A DNA stretch of 64,000 nt from Eutreptiella sp. 'Long Island Sound 2002' (GCA_964036045.1 OZ038383.1:42492354-42556353); one strand, 5' to 3'; shown: positions 33,640-44,988, numbered from the stretch's first letter. Notes: generated by a model not told the origin, from the letters alone. Numbers and translations are program-made.

Positions 33640-34060
33640 GCATGCATCAGATCACATCACATCACATCACATCACAGCCCCTGGGGGGGCTGGCGCCCCC
33701 CCTGGTCAAGAGACTGGGGGGCCTCCCCTTATTTCATCCCATTTCCTCCACCCCGTGGGGACACCGACAATGGCGTCCCCCACGGACAAAGAACCAGGGA
33801 CCGGGGGGGCTCCCCTTCTTTCAGGACACCTCCGGGCATTGGGAGGGGATGGCGCCCCTCCGCGGTACAGGCTCGGGGGGCCTCCCCTTAGTTCACCCCA
33901 CACGCTCCCCACATCCGACCCGTGACCGGGGGGCCTCCCCTTATTTCAAGGCACACCGGGCGGACAGCGCCCCTTCGTGGTAACCCCGGGGGGGGCCGCC
34001 CGTGCCATCATGGACTGTCATGTTCTCGTGCGGCCCGCCCCCCCCCCCCCTTAATTCATG
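33640..34060. repeat. GGGGCCTCCCC palindromic repeats
   Basis: The word GGGGGCCTCCCCTTATTTCA or a variant occurs at about 33717, 33805, 33876, 33927 and as a degraded form at 34040, spaced 50-110 bp. Each carries an inverted repeat. A short (ATCAC)n tract at 33650-33676 precedes it. 34061-34537 has no recognised gene. Confidence 0.7.
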
Positions 34061-34537
34061 GGGAGCCAGACTGCCGAAGCTGCAGGTAGGTGCCATTACC
34101 CCGGCGCAGTGAGCACCGTAGCGGCAGGCGCTGGCCCTTTCCTCAGCCCCGGCGTTGTCTCCCCTTTACCCCACCGTCCCCCAGCTCCCGTAGGCCCGAC
34201 CGGGCACCGCGGAGGCTTCGGTAGCCCCCATGTCCAAGAGCTCGATCCCCAAACCCGTGATGCACCTATGCAGAACACGCGGAGTGCATGGGCTGGGGAA
34301 AGGGGGCAAACTCAAGCCCATGGGGTGGGCTGGGCCATAGGGAGACCCGGAAACCCTCGCTAACCGCCACCCCCCGGTGAAGCCCACCCTGTACCATCGT
34401 GGCTCCCCGACGGGGCGCCTGATCCCGCGACCCAGCCGCCGCGGCTGGACTGGGCCTCCCCCTAGATTGCGTGTCCCCCCCTTGGTTTCAGCCCCACACC
34501 ACGGTGAGGTCACGCGCCCCTGGGCGGCCGTGGGGGT

Positions 34538-34720
34538 ATCACATCACATCACATCACATCACATCACATCACATCACATGACATGACATGACATGACATG
34601 ACATGACATGACATGACATGACATGACATGACATGACATGACATGACATGACATGACATGACATGACATGACATCACATCACATCACATCACATCACATC
34701 ACCACATCACATCGCATCAC
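34538..34720. repeat. Pentanucleotide microsatellite, ATCAC with an internal ATGAC block
   Basis: ACATC repeats at both ends enclose about 19 ACATG repeats. The symmetric arrangement (type A, type B, type A) suggests conversion or expansion of a one-base variant in the middle of the array. Confidence 0.95.
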
Positions 34721-35570
34721 AAATGTGTCCATGACTCAATGAAACTACTGTACTACTTACTGTACTGGCAAATTCATCTCGAAATCCCTGGCTGGCACCC
34801 TCATAATCACCGATTCCCTCATCCTTCCTCCCTGAATCAGGACATATTATCTGGAAATGAAGCAAGGTGTAGAAGGGGGGTGTACAAACAAGGACAACTC
34901 AATAGTTGCAAATGTGGGGAGAGGGGGGGGGGGGCGGGACAGCTCTGCTCAGTGATTCTGTCCTCTGTGTCCTTTTCTGGGTTTTTCCCTAACCAAAGCC
35001 TTGAGAAAGCCGAAGCAGGAGGGGTTGCCGGCAGGGGAGGGACCGAGAGGCTCGTAGGGGTGCCTAATCTTTTAGGTAGGACAATGTACCCCTCAGCCTC
35101 GCTCTCCTTGACTCTCTGGTGCTTGGGCGTCCTCTCGGGCCCCCCACACCCGGCGAAGAACCCCTTGCACCGAGGCACCAACCCTGCAGACAGTGTCGTT
35201 TAACTGACAAAAAAAAATGCCATGTGGAAAATAGCAGGCGCACCTGCAAAAAAAATTGTTTTTGGCAGAAGAGACACTGCTGCGGGCCCCCGTTTCATTG
35301 AAAAAAAGAGGGGAAGAGTCGAGAGCGGGGAGAGGGGGGTAGACCGTAGACGGTAGACAATGGAAAATTTGGGTCCCCCACACTAAATGGGGGACCCCAC
35401 TGAAATCGGGGGGTGTGAAGCAAAGCAGAATGACCCTCCAGGCGGACACACAAAGAATGCAAAACACATACACGGAGCAATGTGGAGCAAAACACTGAAT
35501 GTACAATCACATGTGCTTCCATGACGCTGCATCGCCTGTCTCCCTGGACTGAGATTCAGGGCTCACATTG
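34721..35570. other. No recognisable gene; dispersed repeat pieces
   Basis: The start (34722-34772) matches 16909-16945. AAGCAAGGTGTAGAA at about 34860 recurs as AAGCAAGGTGCAGAA at 36098 and 36427, each followed by a G-rich stretch. A near-palindromic pair CCCCCACACTAAATGGGGGA lies at about 35375. Open frames do not resemble known proteins. Confidence 0.5.
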
Positions 35571-35572
35571 CC

Positions 35573-35805
35573 CCGAAAATACCCCGAAATGTACTAAAAA
35601 GCCCCCCAAAACGTACTACAAAACCCCCGGAAATGTACTAAAAGATCCCCTGAAATGCACTAAAAAAACCCCCCCAAATGTACTAAAAAAACCCCCCTAA
35701 CTGTACTAAAAAACCCCCTAACTGTACTAAAAAACCCCCCTAACTGTACTAAAAAACCCCCCGAAATGTACTAAAAAAACCCCCGAAATGTACTAAAACT
35801 CCTTT
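35573..35805. repeat. About 20-bp repeat of CCCCGAAATGTACTAAAAAA
   Basis: About eleven units, with GAAATG and TAACTG variants and changing lengths of the C and A runs. Confidence 0.9.
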
Positions 35806-35867
35806 GTACCAACAACCAACAAACGAATTGCAATCACAAAAAGACTGGCAACGCGATATCCTGAACT

Positions 35868-36052
35868 AGCCCCTTTATCTGCTTTGGGGCACATCAACAG
35901 CCACATTCAAATATGCACATCCCGAACTAGCCCCTTTATCTGCATTGGGGCACATCAGCAACCACATTCAAATATCCACGGCCCAAACTAGCCCCTTTAT
36001 CTGCTTTGGGGCACATCAGCAGCCAAATTCCACTACCGTGCGTCGCACGGTA
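35868..36052. repeat. Three 62-bp repeats ending at a hairpin
   Basis: Units carry AACTAGCCCCTTTATCTGC, TTGGGGCACATCA and, in the first two, CACATTCAAATAT. The third unit is followed by TACCGTGCG T CGCACGGTA (36034-36052), a perfect 9-bp inverted repeat around one base. Confidence 0.85.
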
Positions 36053-36059
36053 TTTTAAC

Positions 36060-37245
36060 ACTTGTCACAATCCTGGATACATCATTCTCTGAAAGCAAAG
36101 CAAGGTGCAGAACGGGGCATGAGACACGGAAGAGGGGGACAACAAGCAGTGGGGCAAACTCTCCCGCGATTCTGGCATTCTTGCAAAAAGGGGGGCAGGG
36201 GCAAAAATTATTTTTTTTTGCGATTTTTTCTGCGGAACCCATTTTTGCGTAAGGCGTGAAGCCAATAATTAATTTTTTTTTGCGTTTTTTTTTGCGGACA
36301 GGGTGGGGGGGGGGGAGAAAAGCCTGATGGGGGGTTTCGGGTTGAGCGTTGGGGTAGCCCACCAGCAAAACTGACCCTGTTGTTATTCACATACCTAGTT
36401 CATGCCTACGGTCATGGTCTGCAAAAAAAGCAAGGTGCAGAATTGGGCAAGAGAAAAGGGGGGGGGGGCAAGTCTGATATGGGGGGCAAAGCACAAGTGT
36501 GATATTGGGGGGGGGGGGGCAAAGGCCTATCATGGGGGGCTTGGGGGGTTGGGGGTTGGGGGTGATGGCCCATAAAAGTCTGAAGTCTGAAGTCTGATAG
36601 CCCATTGGGTTACTATACCCATAGCTGGTGGCCAATCAAATGCCCCCGATTCCAGGGGCGACTCACGCAGACTGCACGGGCGCATTGTTCTCCTCCTCCC
36701 TTCCCCCTTTCCACCTGAGGTCACCTCCTGAACCGTGTGGCTGCCAGGGCAAGGCCCGCGGAGTCCTCCGTGCGGCGCCCGTGCGGCGCCCTTGCATCGC
36801 GCACGCATCGCGCATGCATCGCCCTTGCCCACTTCCATCTGCTCCCTTCTTCCTCTGTTTCCCCTTCTTTTGCTTCTCTAGCTCCCATGCCCCCTCCGGT
36901 TCGCATCCGCCATCCTGCCCTCCACCTCTTCGTCGCAGTACCCCAACACTGGAACCACCCCCTGGCGCACGTCGCTTCCCCGACATTGGCCGTGGTCCCA
37001 CCACCACAAACCGGCGGGCCTGCCACAAGAGTGTGCGCACAGTGGAGGAGGATGTCGGTGTGGGTGTCTGCTCGGCTGGCCCCCCCGGACCATAAAGTGG
37101 CGGGCTACACGAACCAACGCCAGATCCACGGCGCACGCCACCGAGCAGTCACTAGTGCCGTGATGCGTTGACCACTATCCCTGTCCTCCATTTTGGTCCC
37201 CTTTTCTTATCTGTCTCTCCTCTTATCTTTTTCCTCATCTTTCTC
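36060..37245. other. No gene assigned
   Basis: Contains G runs (36304-36315, 36460-36469, 36509-36519) and a segment at 36565-36630 (AGTCTGAAGTCTGAAGTCTG, then AGCTGGTGGCCA) that resembles 20375-20425. Open frames of 140-157 codons at 36660-37170 on both strands are GC-driven and I recognise nothing in them. Confidence 0.45.
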
Positions 37246-37249
37246 TTCA

Positions 37250-37597
37250 ACGCTTTCTTCTTTTCTGCGTTGGTTCCTGTTCCTCCTCTTCTTCTTCGTC
37301 CGCTCTTTCCTCCTTGATCTTGTGTGCCTTGCTTTCTTGCTTCGTTTCTTGCTTTCCTTCTTGCTTGCCCTGTTCGGGGGCGCTCTTCCTTGGTTGCCGA
37401 GGTGCCTGCATTTACAGGGCCGGTTCACTCTCCGTCTCCGTGACGATGAGCACCACCCACCGGCTCTTCACCACCGGCTGCTCCTTGCGGCTCTTGCTAG
37501 TGCTCCACTGGCGACTATGGTGCACCAAGCCAAGGAGCTCTTGCACCTGGGAGGTACTGCAGTACCTCAACTCCATGTCCGCGTCGGTGGGCCTCAA
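37250..37597 (-). pseudogene. Coding-like frame with Lys/Glu-rich tail, one TAA
   Basis: Frame from 37597 reads ADMELRYCSTSQVQELLGLV and so on to SEPAL, TAA at 37412-37414, then in the same frame MQAPRQPRKSAPEQ and a highly charged KQE/EEE segment to TGA at 37250. The tail looks like a disordered nuclear or RNA-associated protein, or low complexity only. It follows the frame at 37680-38120 and may belong to the same gene. No family recognised. Confidence 0.3.
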
Positions 37598-37679
37598 CGC
37601 GTGCCCGCCGCCGCGCTCCTCATCACATTAGGGGCCAATCCACTGCGCCGCGCCACAGCTGCCATCATCGCCTCCTTGC

Positions 37680-38120
37680 TCAGCGCTGTGTATCCGGTCG
37701 GACGCAGCTCCACTTGGTGGTGGTCTCAGCAGTGCTCACGATCTTGGGGCACTTCGGGACATACTGCCCATCTTCCCTCGACTTGGGTCTCACCTTGATT
37801 TGGCTCCATCCCTGCAGCCATTCCAGCGTGGAACGCTCTTGTTCCCATTGCTGCTTCGTCATGGATGTGGTCTTGTCGAAGAGGTCGCACTATTTGGGAA
37901 TCTTCCAATCGTCCTTGGGGCTGTACATGAACGAGCTGGCGAGATTGACCGCCAGGTACAAGCCATTCTCCTTCTGCACCACCTTCTGCATCCACGCCTT
38001 CTCCATGGAATGCACGATAAAGCCTTCGCGCCGAAAGATGACCGCCAGGTCTTGTGCCGGCTGCAGTAGCAGCGGATCGACGATCCATGTCTCCTCGCCC
38101 TCCCGGTCCACAGCGACCAT
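37680..38120 (-). pseudogene. Unrecognised protein-like frame with one in-frame TAG
   Basis: The frame reads MVAVDREGEETWIVDPLLL onward through FIVHSMEKAWMQKVV to DDWKIPK, TAG at 37890-37892, then CDLFDKTTSMTKQQWEQE and ends TGA at 37680. Composition is that of a globular protein and the frame is coherent on both sides of the TAG. Upstream on the minus strand is a pyrimidine-rich stretch ending CCCTTCCCAG at about 38146, a plausible acceptor, so this may be an internal exon. Function unknown. Confidence 0.4.
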
Positions 38121-38474
38121 TAACGTGTGGCGGCTGGGCTGGGAAGGGTGGAGGGGCCATCATCGCGCGGGCTGCGGTACGCCGCTGGAAAATGAGGCAT
38201 GCAGCCAGTGCGCCCTGCAGGCAGCCAGGCTGCGCGCTTCACCGCCCCTGGCATGGCGTGCAGCAACTTTAATTTTTCTGTTCGGTGTACGCCTGCATGG
38301 CATTGTTGGCAGTTTGCAGCTACCTATTGAGGGACACCTTCTCCTCCTAGCGTGTCTCAAGGGTCTCGGTCCGCTAATGCTTCAAATCCCACATCCTCGT
38401 CATCCAAGCTTGCTCATCCACATCCCTAGTTGTCCGCTTGTACCTGCATCAGGTGGGCAAAAAAGCTTTCGGTC

Positions 38475-39276
38475 CTAGTCACGCCTTTCTTGAATGTATC
38501 TCTGCGCGTGCTCCTTCTCTGTCTCCCTTTGTGCTCTCTCTTGTCGATGGGAAACATGCTCATAGTATGGCCAACTATGGCGTACTAGGCTGGCAATACT
38601 GCCCACCTCGGTCTCCGACTCCTCCGCGTCCGGCTCCTCCTTGTCCGACTCCGACACCAGTGGTGCACCCACGGATGAGCGGCGCACCTTCTTCAAGGCG
38701 GGCTCGCCCTTGTCCCTTGTCCCTTGCGTTCTTGGCTCAGGGGCCTCTCCGGGGGCCGATATTGGGGGGGGGGGTTGCAATCCAAAGCTTCTGTGTCGAT
38801 TTTCCAGATCCTTGGGTTGCCCTCTCTCCTTCTGGCTGATCCGCGACATGTCCCTTCCCTGGTTGCTGTTCCTATACTTGCGGTAGGTCAGCAGCATGTC
38901 CCTTCTCCGGCCTTGCTTCTGTCTCTGCCTCTTCTGCAGACCTCTGCTGCTCTACCCATTCCTTTGTTGTTATGAACTTGCTTGCATTCCACGTCGTATG
39001 CATAGCCGCAGGAACGTAACAATACGCCTTTGGCGCTTGGGCATGCGTTGTTATGTCCCTTGGTGTTGTGATCACGAAGTCGACCGGCTGACCTTGCTTC
39101 GTCACCTTCCCTGCCGCTTCTTCTGCGGCAGTACGATGCTCCTTCCTTAACAGGGCTCTCCACGCCCTATTCTGCCATGAACTTCCCGCCGGGGCAATTC
39201 CACACGTCATGGGGACCTCCGAACCAAACCGCCATTTAGGGTGGGAGGGGGGGGGGGGGGGGTGGCTTCCATACAT
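38475..39276 (-). pseudogene. Unrecognised protein-like frames, shifted
   Basis: 39276-38872 reads through SSWQNRAWRALLRKEHR and AYCYVPAAMHTTWNASKF to a charged end. A second frame at 38897-38475 reads MSRISQKERGQPKDLENR, then VSESDKEEPDAEESETE and ends in an Arg/Glu/Gln-rich part. The two overlap, so one frameshift or splice event separates them. A 15-base G run lies at 39247-39262. No domain recognised; probably part of the same decayed or multi-exon gene as 37250-38120. Confidence 0.3.
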
Positions 39277-39522
39277 GCCTCCTGTTCCACATCCGTGAGT
39301 TCGGCGATCTCATTCTCTCATAGGTTGGTTCCGCGTCCGGTTGAAGAGGAATCTTTCTTTTTTTACTTCCGGCGCCACATAAGTTCAAAGTTCAAAGTCT
39401 CGCTATGAACAAAGGAGAGGCACTCACAGGCAGGTTGCCTAGCATCAGTCTAGCTGTAGTAACTATAACCACAGGCTTCGTGCAGGTTATGCACGCCCAT
39501 CAAGGACGCCTTTGGGGACAAG

Positions 39523-40389
39523 TTATCCCACAAGTCGGCTGACAGTGGTGTGCAGATGTGCTCTGCCACGGGCAGTGTCTGCCCAGTGCAATGTGTCAGG
39601 TGTGGTTCCACGTCCGGCTGAAGAGGAATCGTCAGACTCGGGACCCAAGCCGGGTATGAAGACCCCGGGTTGCAACCACTCCCAATCCTCCTCTATTGGC
39701 TGCTTTGGTGCCTTCGTTTTCCCTGTCTTTCCTGGCCGCTTTGCTGTGCCCTCTGCTGGTTGTTTTGGTGCGTCCTCTTGTGCTGCCTTTGCTGGCTGCT
39801 TTGGTGCCTCTTGTGGCGCCTGCGGGTCCGTCGGTGGTGCCTCTAGTGGCTGCTTTGGTGCCTCTTGTGGCGCCTGCGGCTCCGTTTGTGGTGCCCCTGG
39901 TTGCTGCTTTGCTGCCTAGGAGGAGCTCCTTTGGCCCTTGCGGCTTTGCTTCCTTTGTTGGTGCTGCCTCGGCCGGTGCCTTCTTTTTTGCTGTTTGTGC
40001 TCGCTGCTTTGCTGTGTCCTTTGGTGCTCCCTCCGCCGGCGCTGTTGGTGCCTCCTCTTGTGCTTCCTCTGGTGGCTAAGGATGTGCCTCCTTGGCTGCT
40101 TCTTTTGCTGCCTCCTTTGGTGCTCCCTCGACTGGTTGCTCTGGTACCATCTTGGGGGCCATCCCCTCAGCGCCTCAGTTGTTAGCAATACATGTATGTG
40201 TCTGCAAAGAGGAAGGCAAAGGACAATAACCCCCGAAATGGTGCAACTTGTACCGCCCGGTTCTCCAAGTGCATGGCCCTGATGGACCCCACTCCTTCTC
40301 CAAGGGCAGCGGTGTCCCCTAAAGTACACACAATGCCCTCGGATGTGCATTAGCTCCCCGTGGGCAGGGCACAACACGTCAAATGCCAT
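39523..40389 (-). pseudogene. Pro/Ala/Lys/Gln-rich low-complexity protein frame
   Basis: Upstream, the frame starting ATG 40162 (MAPKMVPEQPVEGAPKEAAK) is the more protein-like; it carries TAG at 40076-40078 and runs to about 39925. Downstream the better frame is another, reading QAPQEAPKQPLEAPP repeats, then EEDWEWLQPGVFIPGLG and ESDDSSSAGRGTTPD to TAA at 39523. Repeats of a 33-bp unit (39780-39905) keep several frames open, so coding status is uncertain. The SSSAGRGT part has a DNA match at 39318-39345. No function can be given. Confidence 0.35.
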
Positions 40390-40690
40390 CAGTCAACAGT
40401 GCAGGGGTTTTCATTCTATCAGCTAGTCGCAATATGGGCAAAAAAGCCAATAACCCCCCAAAGGGACCAACTTCTGCCTTGCAGTTCTCCGAGTGCCCGT
40501 CCCCGATGGACCCAACTCTTTTTTAGTCGCTGCGGCGTCCCCTAACGTACGCAAACTGACCACACCTGTGCATTAGCTCCCCGTGGGCAAGGCACAACAC
40601 CTCCCCTGCCATCAATCACTAGTGCAGGGCTTTTCATTCTACCAACTAGGCCGCCAACTACGTGTAGTATGGGCAGGCCAATAGAGAGTA
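40190..40690 (-). repeat. Module copies 1 and 2, exon-like with acceptor
   Basis: Two copies (about 40190-40385 and about 40420-40625) and a third at 43055-43285 share a minus-strand pattern. Each has a stretch containing GACGTGTTGTGCC-like DNA, then T.AG, then GGGGACRCCGC and a coding-like run (GDAAATKKELGPSGTG in one, GDAAANAEGMGSIKAGHLEN in another) ending near PYC. The base before GGGGACRCCGC is preceded by TAG or CAG, as at a 3-prime splice site. Followed by GAAAACCCCTGCACTG in two copies. Confidence 0.5.
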
Positions 40691-41777
40691 GAGAGTGGAA
40701 TAGTGGTGTTGAAAAACACCGTTGTGGTGCCACCATTGCAGGGGGGGCAAAGGAAGGTCCTGAAGTTTGACACTGTGGCGTGAGAACCCCCGTTGGGCTC
40801 ACCATAGATGCAATGCACAGTGACTCACTTGCGGGGCATTCCTGGGGCTTGTGGAGTGGTGCTCCATGCCCTTGTGCTGTGGCAGAGGCCGTGGAGTCAC
40901 TTGGGTCACCTCTTGGGTGGCTCTTTGGAATGCAGGGTACTGCTCCATGCCCTTGCACTGTGGCACCGGCAGTGGAGTCATTCGGAGCACCGCTTGGGGG
41001 GCCTTGTGGACTAAGCATCCCTGTAGGGGACAGTATAGCATAGCTGCCCATACTTTGTGCACCTGCTACGGGAACATGCCCCTATGTGGAGGCAGTTAAA
41101 GTGGGGTCATTGGCCTCACCGCGTGGGTGGTCATGCGCACCGAGGACTAGTGCTCCATGCCCTTGCGCTATGGCAGAGGATGTGGAGTCATTGGGGTCAC
41201 CTCCCGCGTGCCCTTGTGGACTTAGGTGCTATGTGTATGCTGGACGGACACCGGCCTCATCCATGAGAGCCACCAATTCATTCAGCATCGCCAGACCCCC
41301 ATCATCCCTCCATGCGTTGTCAACAATCCGCATTGCTGCATGCAGACACCCAGGAGGATTGTCTGGTACCTCCGGGCTGAAAGGGGTGCAACACATCAAC
41401 AGGTCACTGCAATCTTGCACTGGCACCCGCATGTTATCTGCGAAGTGGCGTCCTAGCGTGTACGCTGACACCAGGCTGTCCTCACTCAATGGTTCATTGC
41501 GTTGCTCTTGCAGCCCTTGTCATGCAATGGTCAGACAACGCACAACCCCATAGGCAGCTTGCATCAAAGCTTGGTTTAAGCGCTGTTGCGGTGTCAAGGC
41601 GACATGGACTTGTGGCACGAGTTGCACATGCCCTGGTGGGGCTGAAGCCTCGGGCCACAACGAGTTGCGCCGAGGTGCATTGCTGCTTGACTCAACTGGC
41701 ATCGTGGGACGGGGCAACAGAGCACCGACAAGTGGTCTGGGCCCACCTGTTGCTTGAGCCCACACAAATGGGCCCAA
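40545..41777 (-). pseudogene. 411-codon protein-like frame, stops TGA 41520, TAG 41229 and 41082
   Basis: One frame is coherent from 41777 to 40545. It reads MGPFVWAQATGGPRPLVG, LTPQQRLNQALMQAAYGV, then after TGA QGLQEQRNEPLSEDSLVSAY, NPPGCLHAAMRIVDNAWRDD, then after TAG a repetitive part with NDSTAGATVQGHGAVP-like units (about 93 bp, at 40860, 40952, 41150). The TAG that ends it at 40542 is the acceptor-like TAG of the module above. No domain recognised. A decayed gene, or a gene in which these stops are read or spliced. Confidence 0.4.
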
Positions 41778-41864
41778 TGGCTGCTCAAGTCTTCTGACCT
41801 TGCCATCATAGAAATGCCCTAGTAAAGGTGTCGGATATGGTCACACCCTGTCCAAAACGGCCAT

Positions 41865-42545
41865 TTATCCACCAAAGGTAGTGCACGCACCGATGAGCAC
41901 CAGACGGTCTTCTGCTGTGCCGGCTTCACAGTGGTTGGCCACCCCCTCAGCGCGGCTGAGCGGCCAGGAGAACGACCGGTCTGCGGTTGCCTTAGCCGCT
42001 CCCACAGTGCTGTGCTGTAGCAACCTCACGATAGTGCACACTCTGGCCGCCATTGTGCAGGGTAGGTATGGCAAACCCATACTTGGTGTACATGAACGGA
42101 CACAATGCCCTGGCACCATTGTGATCCACCACATCCAAATCACATGTTGCCATGCGGTTCCTCAACCGCCTCCAGAGGTAGGTTGCCACCTGAGGGGTGG
42201 ATTCCCATCCCAACTGTCTAGAAGCCAACAACTGCCCGTACTTCATTCTTATCTGCTCCAATGCGTTTTACCGTGGCCACTCAGGAGGCAGGTCCATTGC
42301 AGGGCTCGTGCACCACCACCGTTAATGGTTTTGGTGCCTCTCGTGGCTTGCAGAGTCCGCAACCTTGACCACTGTGGGGCTCCCACAACTTAGGCGGGCA
42401 ATCACGTGCAGGCCCCTGGTACTCAAAGTGCCAAGCCGGCTTCTCCTCACGCTCACCAACTGGTCCACAGGGTGCCGTTGTGGGTGAGTTTGCGTCAGTA
42501 GCGCTATGGCTAACCACAAACAGAATTCTGCGGCTCAGTGGCACG
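41865..42545 (-). pseudogene. Unrecognised protein-like fragments
   Basis: 42544-42281 reads RRILFVVSHSATDANSP and so on to KPLTVVVHEPCNGPAS, TGA. 42261-41992, in another frame, reads MEQIRMKYGQLLASRQLGWE and ATYLWRRLRNRMATCDLDVV. Both look like globular protein but the frames do not join without indels. Position between other decayed frames on the same strand suggests one long gene or element covering 37-49 kb. Confidence 0.3.
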
Positions 42546-42850
42546 CAGTGGTTGGGATAAGCTTCAGTTGCTGAGCGTAACGGCTTGGACCAGAATCAAC
42601 TGCTGTGGCTCAGTGGCACACAGTAATGACTGTAGTTGCAAGGGGACCGCAACGGGTGGGACAAGGTTCGGTCGCTGAGTGCGAGGGCTTGGGCTAGAAC
42701 CAACTGTTGTGGCTCAATGGCACACAGTAATGAATGTACTTGAAGGGAGACAACGGCCGGTGGGACAAGGTTCGGTCGCAGAGAGGAAGGGCTTGGACCA
42801 GGACCAAATGCTGTGGCTTAGTGGCGCACAATAATGTACGTAGTTGCAAT
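42490..42850. repeat. Four tandem units of about 100 bp
   Basis: Units share TGTGGCTCAGTGGCACACAG, GTGGGACAAGGTTCGGTCGC and GCTTGGACCAG. Three are well conserved (starting near 42585, 42688, 42790), the first is weaker. 42851-43050 shows nothing else. Confidence 0.75.
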
Positions 42851-43054
42851 TGGGCCAGTTGACTTTTGAGACCTACAACGCTAGGGTTGAGGCCACATAT
42901 CAGAGATGGACACCTCAGAGGGTGAAGTGACGTAAAACAAGCTGCAGGGAGGAATGGCACTGATGGATGCCTAGAATGGGCAAACACGTTCTACACTTGT
43001 CTAGAGGGCACGTGATGATTCCTAGGGCAGTGTAGACCCCCCTATACTAGTCTC

Positions 43055-43290
43055 ACAACACGTCAAACGCCATCAGTCAACAGTGCAGGGGTTTTCACTC
43101 AAGCCAACTAGGCGCAATATGGGGAAAAAGAGTCCAATAACCACCCAAAGAGTCCAACTTGTGCCTCCTTGTTCTCTAAGTGCCCGGCCTTGATGGACCC
43201 CATTCCTTCTGCATTGGCTGCGGCGTCCCCTGACGTACACATATAGCCCTCAGGGTACAAAACGTCAAATGTCATCGGTCGGCAGTGCAA
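43055..43290 (-). repeat. Module copy 3
   Basis: Same DNA module as at 40190-40690. On minus it reads TFDVLYPEGYMC, then CAG before GGGGACGCCGC, then GDAAANAEGMGSIKAGHLEN, ending FSPYCA and TAG at 43108. Presence of the same acceptor position in all three supports an exon-like unit copied with its flanking intron. Confidence 0.5.
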
Positions 43291-43610
43291 GAATTTTCAT
43301 TTGTGCCCAACTGGCTGGTGGTGTCCAAAAACACCGTAAACTCCCTCTTCCTGAGTTGTTGCCGAAGAGCTGGAAGTTGGAACGTCTCGCTGAAGTCTGG
43401 GGGGCTGGCGCTGGGAGCAACGACCCGAATTGTGGCCGGTGCGGCGGGGAAGCAGATTGAGGGGTCCGCGGCAGCAACGAACCAAACTGCGGCCACTGAG
43501 GAGGCAAGGAGGTTGGGGTGGATCACGACCGCTTTGGGGCTAAAGCGAGTGGCAGCAGTGAGGAACGGTGGTGCCTGCTATACTGGGTCAATGTCACCTA
43601 ATCATTGGGC

Positions 43611-44988
43611 CGGGGGGGGGGGGGGGTGGTTGACGAGGCGGAAGGCGGGGGTGAGGGGGGGCGGCTTGGGGACACGGGGTGTTTGGGGGGCAGCAGAGAT
43701 GGCTTCAAGCACCACTGCCGCGTGCTCCTCGTCGCTGCTAAGGAAATGTGAACGGCTAATCGGCATGCCCTCCTCCCACACGTGCAGGGAGTTTTTCTTG
43801 GGCTGCTAAACCACAAACCGATACATGGCTCGGCGGTACAGCACCCCGCCTACAAAATATTGAACCCCCCCCCCCCCCCCCCTGGTTGTCCCGGATGAGC
43901 TGCAGTGTCTTGGCACTGTACGGCCCATGGACAGTGGGGACGGTGGGTTTGGCGGGGCTGGAGGGGTCTGTGGGTACATATTTTGGGGGCCACGGGACAG
44001 ATGGTGGTGGCAATGCTGTCGACATCAATGCCTCTTCCAAGGCTTCCAGGGCCGCTTGGTATGGAGTTAAGGAAACGCGGGGCGTGGGAGGAGGACTTGC
44101 TGTCGGCACAAGGAGTGAGGATTCCCGAATGGATGGAGGGGGAGAGGTGGGTGGTGTCAATATCGGGGGCTGCGGCAAGGCCAATTCGCCGAGACATCTC
44201 TGAGCATCAAAGTCCCACGGCTGCGATGGGGGTTGGTCCCAGAACTACAAGAGCTCTGGTAGGTCCCCCCAGCACCGGTCCTTGTCCCAAGAGGAGGGGC
44301 TGGAGGGCACTGAAGAGGCCACGCTGATGGGGCTGGACGACCGGGTGAGCTGAACAGAGAGGGTCACAGGTGCCAACAGCCTACTTGGCAACCCGGCGGC
44401 GTCGGGGAGGCGGAGGGACACCCGGGGGGGGGGGGGGGACTACTGGTACTTGACACTGAGATAGTTGACCGAGCCGGCGACGTAGCCCTTGGGCTGGCAG
44501 AACCTTGGGAAATGTTGTGATCCCTCCCCCTATTTCTTGCAAGGAAGCGGACCCCTGGGACACCTTCCGGTCAATGCATCTGCTCCCCCCTGAGGTGACT
44601 CAGCGGACAAGCCCTCGGGGGAGGAGGAGGAGTCTCCAGGCACAAAGTCTAGATCGCGCGCCTCTGCCCGCCGCAGGTCCCTTCGCCCTTGGTCAAATCC
44701 CCTATGAAGGTGGACACTGCCGGAAAGGAAGCAAAAGCGCAAAAAAAAATGCGCACTGCGCTCCGCAATGCCTTGCAGGACGACACCCGGGACGGGGCCA
44801 TGAGGCAACGGAAGCTGGGCTCGCATACGCCCCCGTGTCACAGGCGCATGGTCATAACCACATTGTTCAGTGTGTTTCTTGCTGCACTGCAGCGCACACC
44901 AGTTCTGTACCACACCAGGTGGTTGTTGACTGTACTTTGGCTTGGTCCTCTGGACACTGAGGTCAGCTCGCACCCACCACCCTCCCAC
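43611..44988 (-). pseudogene. Cys-containing, Pro/Ser-rich protein frames joined across poly-C/G runs
   Basis: Minus frame from 44988 reads QNWCALQCSKKHTEQCGYDH and continues past TAG 44530 to CQPKGYVAGSVNYLSVKYQ and TAG 44440, then a G/C run (44424-44439). In a second frame comes VSLRLPDAAGLPSRLLAPV, SSWDKDRCWGDLPELL, TAG 44245, FWDQPPSQPWDFDAQRCLG, a Pro-rich part and PYSAKTLQLIRDNQ up to the run 43866-43882. After it VGGVLYRRAMYRFVV, TAG 43806, QPKKNSLHVWEEGMPISR and on to another run at 43611-43626. All four stops are TAG and the frame changes coincide with homopolymers. No family recognised. Confidence 0.4.
44798..44856. repeat. 59-bp source copy of a fragment found again at 51492
   Basis: CCATGAGGCAACGGAAGCTG onward to GCGCATGGTCATA matches 51492-51550 with about two differences. 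Here it is part of the protein-like minus frame (CGYDHAPVTRGRMRAQ), so this is the likely source. Confidence 0.8.

Noticed and set aside
36628-37171. Overlapping 140-157 codon frames on both strands
   Set aside because: GC-driven open frames in conflicting phases with no family features.
40542-40544. TAG as a further in-frame stop of the 41777 frame
   Set aside because: Two sister copies have TAG or CAG at the same place before the same exon-like sequence, so a splice acceptor is the better reading and it was left out of the TAG count.
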